A stretch of DNA of 64,000 nucleotides from NCBI GenBank assembly GCA_030704615.1, contig CM060733.1, forward strand, positions 45,816,001-45,880,000, read 5' to 3'. Each line of letters opens with the position of its first letter. The first letter of the stretch is position 1. Positions 12,150 through 22,900 of the stretch are shown here, piece by piece. Under the pieces are notes generated by a model. The model was not told the origin of the DNA, ran no database searches, and saw only the letters and a program-made list of their open reading frames with translations. This stretch comes from Takakia lepidozioides (taxonomy: Eukaryota > Streptophyta > Takakiopsida > Takakiales > Takakiaceae). Both the position numbers and the translations under genes were made by a program.

Positions 12150-15100
12150 GTTCTGCGAATAAAATGTATGTGTCTGTCCTACATGCAAAGACTCCACACG
12201 ATAAGTTGGAAACCAGCACGGGGAGTGGGCATGGCTCGTTCATTGAGAATGTGGCGGAGCCCCACGGCAGGTGTCTCGCTGCAGAAGAGTGATGACTTCT
12301 CCATAGCCTAGTGTGGCTTGGTGAATGAATTGGTCTCTCTTACTGTCGCAGCACATAATTACAAGGTATATGTAATATTGATGCTTGCAGGGGACCCACT
12401 TCCCTCTCATGCCGAGAGCGCCCTCACGCATCGTTACAAAATCTGGACAAGTGCACGCAGGGAAATTCCCCACGATAACCTGATATTCTTTGTCATGAAG
12501 AACTGAGCCAGTAGACAATAATACGAGTCACCCGAGCCTGCAAAATTCTAGCCGATTCTATCTTGCAGTCGTGATCTACACCCGAAGCGACACGGCGCAC
12601 TGTTTTTCCATCTCTTTTTGTTGGGTGGGAGTCGGCACCGGGTGGAGGCATTGCCGGAGCATGTGGCACATCTGTGCCCAGAGTACATGAGGGCACCATC
12701 CGGGACCATGCAAGACGGAACCCCCCCTCCTCCAGCATGCTTATCTCGTTTGATGACAGTGACGTCCCAAGTTTCACAGGCCAAATTGCGGGGGGAGGGG
12801 GCTTCATTATCACCGAAGGACGAACTGTTCCCTTGACGCATCGTGCCATATCGTCTGGGCAGAACCAGAACTTGTGGTCTTTTGACTCCCCACTATAATA
12901 AGGTCGGAAGAACCCTATGAATGTTGGAGCTGGAGTCCCCCTGGAGCCTTTGCATATTTTTTATTTGCATTTCTTGAAAGAGGGGGTCCGAATTGCCATG
13001 CAAGCCACTCTAGATCTTGGTGGGGTGCGTTCTATATGCCACTCACTGTCAATGCAATCAGATTCATGCACCAAGGACACCACCTCCTCCCATGGGATTC
13101 TTGCTGCTGTGCTTGCATGATTTGCATCTGCTCCACTGGAAGAGGACCCACCTGGGAAGGGGCGGGCACATGACTTAGTCTGCACCGGAGACACCTTTGG
13201 TACAGAGAAATTGACCCTGTCCGGCCGATGGGAATCTCCATCCGACCCTGGAGGAGTGTTCAATTTCCTTTTGCAGGATCCAAATGTTTCCTCGCCTTCC
13301 AAATGGGGGACCCTGGATTGCAAATGGGTGCCTTCAGTGCACCTGCTCAGAGCTCTGGCCATCTTCGATGGGTCTCCGGACCTGCTCGCAGCCCTTAGCA
13401 TCAACAAAGTCGTATCAGGGCCCTTGCCTCCTCCCCGTCCCATCAAAAAATTGTTGTGTAAGTGCCCGCACCATGTCATCTATAGTGGCCACATACAAGT
13501 CACGTCCTGCTTTGGTAGACTGCTGCATCCAGGCGTTGTGAACAGTCTCCGCCAAATTACAGGAAGGCATGTCGGCCAAGTCCTCCAAGGACATGTCATG
13601 CAGGAGGCATTGCACGCAAATGTGAGGAACGAAAGGAAATGGAAAAGGTTCTGTAAGTGACAATCCAACAACCCCAAAGGAACTGGTACGATGCAAAGTG
13701 AAATTTGTGTTTTTGGGATTGAAAAGGCTTACCGTCGTCATGAAAGCTCCCCACTGTCTGTACCTGAAGTGCCAGAAAACCAACCAGTCCTCCAACTCCT
13801 TCAGGTGGATCCCAGTAGTAGCACCAGAGGAGAACCGCCAAGCCCGGATTGCTTGGTAAGTGCTCTCAGCTTCTCCCATTGAGGTGGCATTTTTGTATTG
13901 GAGGCAGAGCCTTCTATGCTCCAACTGGAGGTCAGGTCGAATGCAGTGCTTTGTATGACGTGCCAGAGATTGACTCCAATGGAAGTGGCATGTGCGCTCC
14001 CTATTTTCCATTGGGACCTTAGGATCCTTCAAACCAAAGACGCGCTGCACTGCATTGAAATTTGCCTGTGCACTATCAGCCATGAACCCCGTAAAATTTA
14101 TGTTCTGTATTCCATTGCGCTGCAGTTGTATTTGTTTGGGTTTGGCACCAGGTCTCAACTTAACCTCATCTTGGACGAGCTGCTCTGCCTCGTGGGCAGC
14201 CTCCTGTGAGTCCCCCCTCGCCAATTTGTGACAATGGGAACCAACGTGTATGCAAGCTCGTGTGAGGTCAGGGAAACGGTGCAACACATAGAACTGCTTG
14301 GCATTACAAACAGACATGCAATGTGGTGATTCTTTGCAATGCGCACACTTAAATGTGGAGTTTGGAACCTTCTCCTGAGCTCGAAATGGTTGATAAGCTG
14401 TGCCTGTCCAATCCATCTCGTTCCTGTGACCTCTGGATTTAAAGTGGAAGCAAGTTGGAGAGAAACACCGCAATGCACCCTCACAAACAACGTAGCGCAC
14501 CCGCACACCATCGAGCATCTTCATGCTGGTGATTTTGGTGACGCACCAAGGATGACCGTCATGTTTCCTATCCATATCTGTCAACATTCTGGACGCCCTC
14601 GAATAGTCCGTTCGAGGAGGGAACTCAAAGAAGATATTACCGTTGATGTCTGCGGGAAGGCATGTAACGAATTTAATTGCGAACTTGCTGTAGTCCAGCC
14701 CAACCAGCTCCGAGTGGTGTCCCTCCATGTGAACCCCTCGCAAAATTTCAAGAATGGATCGAATTGCTGAGCTCGTGCTGGGAATATGACTCCCTCGTCC
14801 GCTACTGTCCATTGAGGACTTGCCTGATCTCCAGGATGATCTTGGAACTTCCATGACCTCGTCTGAGTTGGACAGGTTGTGAACAACCCGGTTCTCGCTC
14901 ATCTTCATTGATGGGGTCGGCTCTGGATTTGCTTCGTTGCGGACTTCTCTCTTTGAGGTACCCAGTCTCTGATTCGCGGATTGTTTCGTAGAAGGCGCCA
15001 GGATAAAAGGTGCATTTGGCGGGCAAATGAAGTCCCCAACAGCCCTGTATATGACGCTGTCCGATGGTGGAACTCGCCATTCCCTGCCGTCGCCAAAATC

Positions 15101-16449
15101 ATCGTGGAGCACAACAATACTTTCGACTACAACTCCGTTTGAATCCTTCCTTTCCTCCTCCAAAAATACCGACCCCGGTTTCAGGTGGTATCGAACGCAG
15201 AGATATTTCTCCATCACCCGGCAGATGTCCCCTCTGCATGGAAATGTAGCTCTATGCTCGTGAGGAGGGCAGTACACTATAGCGCTCGGGTTTTCTGCCA
15301 TGGGAGATATGCACACAAGACTGCCAGGACGGTGTTCGGGCAAGCGCCCTGGGAGAAGGGGGATGCAGCGAGGGGAAGGAATGCAGGGCCGATTTTTCCG
15401 AGCGACGAAGCCTATTTACGAATCCGGGGAGCCCACTATCCCAAAAATCCACTGTCAGAGTGTTAATGAACCTTGTCTCCGGAATGCGGCCCCTGGCCTT
15501 TGCGCAATAACTACCAACGGTATGCAATCAGAAGATATATGACCAGTGCAGATGCGTTGTGCAAACCAATAATTGTGGCGTCTGACAAGAAACGTGGGGG
15601 GCGAGCGTGCAAGCACCTTCCCCATGGACAGAGGGAACTGACAGAGGTGGCATTCCAGTGGGTCTGATTGCAAGATTGAGTGCCAGACCCTCGCTGCCAA
15701 AAGTCAAAATTCAACAAAATGCAACATTGCACAAAAAGTGTAACTTTTGTTCAAAGGAGACATTTTTATTAATAATGAACTGTGACAAGTATGCATGCCC
15801 TTACAAACCGAGGGAAGCCAAAACTATGCATGCAATCCATGCTCAGGTAAGTTGGAAATTTGCTCCCGTGTTGCACTGTTCTCACCAAGAAGCTGGAACC
15901 TCGATTTGCCTCTCAACAAGCTCATGACTGACAGGGTGTCGGTAGGTGAAGACAATGGATGCAGCCCGTTCACCTTTGGTGTAGTGGACAACGGTGTCAT
16001 GTCCTCCGATATATGCACCATCGTAAATCCAGACCTTTTTTGTGGAGACTCTGTGTCCATAGGACTCATTCTCGTAGCTTATGAGAATGTCCCCATACAC
16101 TGTTTGGGATGGAATCCTCTCTGGCATGTACGTACACCCGATGCAATCCTTGTAGGCCCACTGGCAGCACCTCCAATGATGTAGTAAGGCCGTGCGGCTT
16201 TTGGGGATGTTCCATGCAGGCGGATACTGCAAATCAACGATTTGCAGGCACCAAAGCCGCGCAAGCCTGTCCCCGCGAGGCTGATCGTAGAAGCCAGGAA
16301 GGTACTCAAGAGCTAACAGGTGCACCCTCCTCTGCTGAGTGGTCTATCCAATCCTGCAAGTATATGAAAGTATCCCCTGACTTGGGCGAGAAGTCCCACG
16401 GGGTGAGATGCTTGTTTGGGCAGTTGTTGGGATCCCGGCACGCCATCGC
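12150..16449 (-). pseudogene. Decayed MULE (Mutator-like) transposase gene
   Basis: The reading starts at ATG 16449 with a Cys-containing N-terminus, then shifts frame near 16325. A long frame of 642 codons follows (15343-13415). It includes a Cys/His-rich block near 14440-14270 and the transposase signature around 13960-14060: MADSAQANFNAVQRVFG, then CHFHWSQSLARH. In Mutator-like DDE transposases an Asp in this position precedes a C/H pair, so this supports the family. Frame shifts again near 13440 into a low-complexity region. The SWIM finger is annotated separately. The enzyme would cut and move DNA at terminal inverted repeats; none were located. The frame breaks make this copy inactive. 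Confidence 0.7.
12240..12518 (-). pseudogene. SWIM zinc-finger segment of the MULE transposase
   Basis: The minus-strand frame contains CTCPDF followed about 20 residues later by WVPCKH, i.e. the C-x-C...C-x-H pattern of SWIM zinc fingers, with the VIVGNFPACTCPDF lead typical of MULE C-termini. SWIM domains bind DNA or protein. Its position downstream of the catalytic region agrees with known MULE domain order. It links in another frame to the preceding KTVRRVASGVDHDCKI segment (about 12610-12500), so a frameshift or splice separates them. Confidence 0.7.
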
Positions 16450-16699
16450 CGACTATTGAAAAGGCTGCCAGGAAGCAGACAGGGTGCGCAGGGAGGGGGG
16501 AGTGTGGGGAAGCTGAAGAGAGAGGAGCTCGGAGCGAGGAAGTGTTGTTGCTGTCTCGGTTTGAAACGCGTGGGTCACGAGAGAAGGTCGGGCAAGTGGC
16601 AAAGAAAAAGAGCAACATTTAATATAACCGTACCCAGGAATGAGGGGCAGAATTTAATTCGACATGGCGTCAAATCAGAGGGTGACGGCCCCACGTGTC

Positions 16700-17830
16700 T
16701 GCCAAAGAACAGCCTCCGGATGGAAAAACGGCGCCGAATTTCCATCCGAGGCCGTTCGGATGAAGTCGTCTCGGGGGGAGAGGCCGACACATGGCCGACA
16801 GAGATCATCCTCTGGATGGAAAAACGGCGCCGAATTTCCATCCGGGGCCGGTCGGATGAAGTCGTCTCGGGGGGAGAGGCCGACACCTGGCCGACAGAGA
16901 ACATCCCCCGGATGGAAAAACGACGCCGAATTTCCATCCGAGGCCGCTCGGATGAAGTCGTCTCGGGGGGAGAGGCGGTCACCTGGCCGACATAGATCAT
17001 CCCCCGGATGGAAAAACGGCGCCGAATTTCTATCCGAGGCCGCCCGGATGAAGTCGTCTCAGGGGGAGAGGCCGACACCTGGCCGACATAGATTATCCCC
17101 CGGATGGAAAAACGGCGCCGAATTTCCATTCGAGGCCGCCCGGATGAAGTCGTCTCGGGGGGAGTGGCCGACACCTGGCCGACAGAGAACTCATAGAACT
17201 CATCAGATATCATCCTCCCGATGAAAAAACGGCGCCGAATTTCCATCTGGGGCCGGTCGGATGAAGTCGTCTCGGGGGGAGAGGCCGACACCTGGCCGAC
17301 ATAGATCATCCCCCGGATGGAAAAATGGCGCCGAATTTCCATCCGAGGCCGCCCGGATGAAGTCGTCTCGTGGGGAGAGGCCGACACCTGGCCGACATAG
17401 ATTATCCCCCGGATGGAAAAACGGCGCCAAATTTCCATCCGAGGCCGCCCGGATGAAGTCGTCTCGGGGGGAGAGGCCGACACCTGGCCGACAGAGAACA
17501 TCCCCCGGATGGAAAAACGGCGCCGAATTTCCATCCGGGGCCGGTCGGATGAAGTCGTCTCAGGGGGAGAGGCCGACACCTGGCCGACATAGACTATCCC
17601 CCGGATGGAAAAACGGCGCCGAATTTCCATCCAAGGCCGCTCGGATGAAGTTGTCTTGGGGGGAAGAGGCCGACACCTGACCGACAGCGAACATCCCCCG
17701 GATGGAAAAATGGCGCCGAATTTCCATCCGGGGCCGGTCAGATGAAATCGTCTCGGGGGGATAGGCCAACACCTGGCCGACAGATATCATCTGCAGGATG
17801 GAAAAACGGCGCCGAATATCCATCCGTATC
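16700..17830. repeat. 96-bp hairpin-bearing tandem array, left arm
   Basis: Twelve units, with cores starting near 16718, 16815, 16911, 17006, 17101, 17218, 17314, 17410, 17506, 17603, 17699 and 17796. The period is 95-97 bp except one 117-bp unit carrying a 21-bp insertion at about 17185-17206. Each unit has a palindromic core: GGATGGAAA and TTTCCATCC arms around a central GGCGCC. The rest contains GATGAAGTCGTCTCGGGG and two GGCCGACA-type phrases. Long frames on both strands are repeat artefacts. Confidence 0.9.
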
Positions 17831-18004
17831 GACCCTTCATCAACAATTTTCAGTCGTTGCATCAAATTTTTCGCGTTTTTGGATCTAAGCAGACACTAAA
17901 CTTAGAGTTTTTGGCCTACAGGCCACTTTTTGGCACGTTATTCCCACCATCGTCGTCCGCCAGAGACAAATTCGGTGCCGGTTATCCTTCCATGAGGTGG
18001 ACCG
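17831..18004. other. Spacer between the two opposed arrays
   Basis: About 170-190 bases of unique sequence between the inverted arms. It would be the loop if the arms paired. No gene or motif recognised. Confidence 0.6.
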
Positions 18005-18945
18005 AATTTTCCTGCAGGATGGAAATTCGGCGCCGGTTTTCCATCCGGCCGCCCTCCCGCTTACCTCCTAGATGGAAATTTGTCGCCGGTTTTCCATCCG
18101 GCCGCGCTCCCGCTTACCTGCTGGATGGAAATTCGGCGCCGGTTTTCCATCCGGGGGATGTTCTCTGTCGGCCAGGTGTCGGCCTTTCCCCCCGAGTCGA
18201 CTTCATCCGACTGGCGCCGGATGGAAATTCGGCGCCGTTTTTCCATCTGGGGGATGTTTGCTGTCGGCCAAGTGTCGGCCTCTCCCCCCGAGACGACTTC
18301 ATCCGGGCGGCCTCGGATGGAAATTCGGCGCCGTTTTTCCATCCGGGGGATGTTCTCTGTCGGTCAGGTGTCGGCCTCTCCCCCCGAGACGACTTCATCC
18401 GTGCGACCTCGGATGGAAATTCAGCGCCGTTTTTCCATCCGGGGGATGTTCGCTGTCGGCCAGGTGTCGGCCTCTCCCCCGAGACGACTTCATCCGGGCG
18501 ACCCCGGATGGAAATTCGGCACCGTTTTTCCATCCGGGGGATAATCTATGTCGGCCAGGTGTCGACCTCTCCCCCTGAGACGACTTCATCCGACCCGCCC
18601 CGGATGGAAATTCGGCGCCGTTTTTCCATCCGGGGATGTTCTCTGTCGGCCATGTGTCGGCCATGCGTCGGCCTCTCCCCCCAAGACAACTTCATCCGAA
18701 CGGCCTCGGATGGAAATTCGGCGCCGTTTTTCCATCCGAGGGATATTCTCTATCGGCCAGGTGTCGGCCTCTCCCCCCGAGACGACTTCATCCGACCGGC
18801 CCCAGATGGAAATTCGGCGCCGTTTTTCCATCCGGGGGATGATCTCTGTCGGCCATGTGTCGGCCTCTCCCCCCGAGACGACTTCATCCGACCGGCCCCG
18901 GATGGAAATTCGGCGCTATTTTTTCCATCCAACGGGCGATTGATG
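18005..18945. repeat. 96-bp hairpin-bearing tandem array, right (inverted) arm
   Basis: The same unit as the left arm but in reverse complement. There are about eight full units (cores near 18122, 18219, 18315, 18411, 18507, 18601, 18707, 18804 and 18898) preceded by shortened units near 18018 and 18071. The order TCTGTCGGCCAGGTGTCGGC, CCGAGACGACTTCATCCG, GGATGGAAATTCGGCGCC is the exact complement of the left-arm order. Left arm, spacer and right arm together form a foldback of about 2.2 kb. Confidence 0.9.
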
Positions 18946-19979
18946 AATTCTCGGGGGGTGGGCCAGGTGGGGCCTGTGGCCGACCTCCATACCTATGACA
19001 TTTAAGGGCGCAGTTGCGCATTAAATGTCCTCCGCCATCAGTTTTGAACCGGATGTTCCGCATGGATTCCGCGCTTGCTTCCCGGATACGCCTTCGACAC
19101 CTGATGTGACGGGTGGATGAAGTTCCACTCGAGGCCTGTACGCACGCATTCTGCGGGTGATTTTTTCTTTTACTGGGACTTATGCCGCGTGGAGAAGGGC
19201 GTGGCTCTCCTGAGAGAAACCCCACATCCAAACCGCGGCGCAAACTGAAGGCTTTGTACTACGGGCGGTGTCCAACCTCTCGCATGGCCAAACTGAAGCT
19301 CTAGCAGGAGATCCCATTGTCTTGCTCACAGCCCGCGCCAACTGAAGCCGAGCACTCTCAGGCAAGCCCCTTCCTCTTTCGCTTTGTGTAACATGTGCGG
19401 TCTTCTTTGCTTTGTTTTGTTTCTTTTGGCCAACATCTTCAGCCTGGCAGCCCTGGAAGTGCATGGTTGCATTGCAAAAGCACAAGTTGGTGAGAAGAAT
19501 GATGAAGGTCAGAGGGGTTAGAAAGGAGCCAGGTCGTTGATGCATTGAGATTTGCAACAGGGTGCACACCTTCGCTGTAGATTACATGTTGCATCCCAAA
19601 ATTAAGGAAATCCATGCTGAGCTGAGAAGATTGTCTGGGCAGATGAAGTGCCTTCAAAATATTTCACCCTATTTTCCCGTCTTATCGAAATCGTCCTTAA
19701 ATTTTCATGTTGATTTCTGCAAGTTACTGGTTGAGTGAACATTTGATAATTTGCAATGCATGTGCAAAGCCGGCAGCTCTGGAGAAGGCTGCTTCTGCAT
19801 GTGATTGTTAGGCATTGCTTGGGTTTGTTTTCATTGTTGTTCCATGCCACTCCATACTTGGTTTTGTTTTGTTTTCATTGTTGTTCCACGATTGTTGCGA
19901 TGGTGGTTGCGATGGTGGTTTTCATTGCGATGGTGGTTCTCACGATTGTTGGGGATGACGGAGTGAAGACGAGTGCGAC
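18946..19979. other. Intergenic region, no supported gene
   Basis: Mixed sequence with several short frames on both strands but no family motifs or convincing exon. It includes a low-complexity stretch of GGTGGTTGCGATGG-type repeats near 19890-19950. It may be upstream sequence of the gene beginning near 19980. Confidence 0.4.
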
Positions 19980-22900
19980 ATGCTGGTGGTATCATTGACA
20001 GCTCCAACTGCTCGAGCAGTCACTCCAAAAGCCGCTAGTCGTCAATCGCAGTCGGAGAGTCGTCGGCAGCAGACGTCGGAGCTGGTGCTTCGCATGTTTG
20101 GATCATCCAACTTGGGGTGGGAGGGCAAACTAAATCTTGCTCCTTTTGTTGGTGGACGGGAGGACCTCCAGCGAGAGTACGCCAGAATAGGCATTCGGGA
20201 GGTTGGTGCAGGCGGCATGGCAGGTGAAGGGCGTCGGATGAGGACATCAGATCCGGAAATGGAGGAAGCTGATGCACATGCAGTAGGGCCCGCCCACGCA
20301 AAGAAGAAGAAGAAAGCCAAGCACATGCAATCCCCTGCGAGAGAGCCGTCACAGGCTGCGGAGGGGGGAGTGAGCAGGGCGCGCGAGGGTATCAGTTCGC
20401 CTCAATCAAAGGTGGTGGTCCTGGAGGCCTCCCCTGCTGCTACCCCTAGTAAGAAACAGAAGGCCCGTGAGAGGGCAAAAGAGAGGGCAAAAGAACAGGC
20501 GAGACAGAAGGCTAGCCAGGAGGCAAAGGAAAAGGCCACTGAAGAGGCCAGGGTTGTCGAAATGACAGATGCCCATGTAAGCGAGGGACGCACAGAGACG
20601 GTGGATCCCTCAAAGACACCAGAAATAGGAAGTAACACACCGGCTGCATCCTTACCGGTTACACCATCGCGGGTGGGAGCAGCCCCCGCAATTACACATA
20701 CGGTGGAGAGTGGAGGAGGGGAAAGAACACCACAAAGAGCACGGATTTTGGGAGTTTGAGGTGGAGCCGGGGAGAGGGCAGTAGAGACGGGGAGAGTGCT
20801 CAAGGTGCTTCTGCCGGTGGTTGACCATGTTGAGGACGACGAGAGGGAGCTTTCTGACCAGGATGACATCCTCCCGGACATCCCTAGGCCCCAAACCCGG
20901 AGTATACAGGCTGGATTTGGCGGTCCTGGTGGGCTGCCGGAGAACCCCCCTGCAACAGACGTCATGTCGGAGGCGGATATGAAGTTGGCTGCTGCCAAGA
21001 TGTTGGAGGCAACCCACAGCAACATTGGCAGGGTCCTGGGGGGCATGGTGTACCCGGCCAAGCTTCGGATTCCCCTTTGCCGCTTGGTATCATTGCAGGT
21101 GGTGAGACTTGCCCTCCTAGGCGATATCGACAAGCTGAAATTCTCTTTCCGAGAGGGATATCAAATGGGGTCTGCTGCGTTTTACGTTTCCATTGAGAAC
21201 GACCACGGAGCTTCTCGTGCCCACACTTCCGATGAGGTGGACAAATGGGGTCCCCATTGGCAAAGGCGAAATGAGGAGTTCGAGAGATTGATTGCTACTG
21301 ATCCTCTTTTCCAGCACTTGTCCAGAAAGATGTTTTACATCTAGGATGGCAATCATCGCCTCTTGGCATGGATGGAGTACATAGCCCAAGCCCACCCCAA
21401 CGACCTGGATTAGCATTTCGCCATGGAGTGTGTTGTGCTGAAGGTTGCGGGGCCCAAAGATCGCAGTCTTCTCAAAGCTGCAATGGCAGACATCAACTCG
21501 TAAGTTACAATGCCTCTTGCTTTGGAACTTTGAATTTGAAACAGTCATTTCATTGTCAATCGTCATATTTGTTGCAAATTCTCATTTCAGTATTGTTTAA
21601 TGGAAATGTGGCATTGCAGGGTGACTGAGAATGCCTTCATTGCCACCAACTTGTCCCATGTGCTCTTCTGAATGAAGGATGTCAGGAAGCAGGGGGTGCA
21701 AGAGTTTGCCAATTCGCTCAGTACCGACCTCCTGCGCAAGTCGGAGGCAAAGGCAGACAGAACCTGGTATAGGCTGAGCATGGACGCCATGGTGGACTAC
21801 ATATTTCGGGTAAATCTCCTGACTGTTTTGTTCAGCTAATCTGTCTCTCCTCCCCCAATAGAAGAAAAAGTGTTGACCATGATTTCTAATCTTATATGTG
21901 CATTCTTGATAGACAAAAATTCAGCAGGATTTGGCACATGCGCGGAGGTTCTACATGGAGTCAGAGGAGAAGAAACTAACCCTCCCGGCACTGGAATCGT
22001 ATCTCAAAGCTGCGGAGGCGAAGGCCCGCATAAAGTACAAGTCGCGGATGGTAAAGTACGTGGCCATAGCTGATCCCGCCCTTGGTGCCAACTTTATGGT
22101 GGAGGTGGGGAAGCACTACTCCCGCGCTCTTAAGCCCACGATGACATTGGAGAAGTTGCATCGTCTAGCCACATCCTGTGTGGATGCAACAGAAAAGGTT
22201 ATACATTCTTAACCAAATTGTCGTGGCAACAATTTGTTTTTGTGGTGTTTGGCGCTTACTAATGTGCTGGGTGGTTGGACAGACCCGGTGGCTCCAAATC
22301 TGGAATGGTTCCCAAAGTACAAGGAGCTTCCCCAAACCCGACAAACTGTCTGACCCCACATTCGACATGTGGATGAACCGCATGACATGGTGGTTTCAGG
22401 TACTTTCCCATGCTTCATTTGCCGGTTCTACACTTGTACCAGGTGGATTTACTGTATTTTTTGAGGAAAGCGGTCTGATGGAGAATTTCCACAGGTGACG
22501 ACGAATGCGTAAGAGCAGCTTGACACACAAGCACATCAGTTCAAGTTGGAAGCCTACGCGACTATGTGACGAGGTACTTTCTGCTCTACAAAACCGACCT
22601 ATTCTTTCGAGAGATACCCATGCCCGCCGGAGCCACGAGTTCACCAACCAGCCGAACGCGGACAAAGCGGCAATGCGCCTTCTGTACATGTACATACGCG
22701 ATGCCTTTCTTTTTAGTCCCTACATTTCTAGGATGTAAGAGGCCTTATGTGGCGCATGAAAATTAGTTGTGAAGAAGACCTTGGAAAAATGGCGCCGAAT
22801 TTCCTGATTCGGGACCTGGGGGATGGCTGTCCAGGGGGTGGCTGGCACTCAGTCTGGAAATTCAGCGCCATTTTTCCAGTTTTGGCCCAGTCAGTCTGGG

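Noticed and set aside
13992-14770. Plus-strand frames of 79-143 codons over the MULE
   Set aside because: Shadows of the minus-strand transposase frame, which has the family signature.
16575-19005. Long open frames (351, 382 and 186 codons) on both strands
   Set aside because: They are translations of the 96-bp repeat. A unit length divisible by three keeps several frames open at once, and the protein products are pure repeats without a family.
19180-19569. 129-codon minus-strand frame after the foldback array
   Set aside because: Composition resembles a signal-bearing peptide in part, but there is no family match, no exon structure and an equally open opposite strand.
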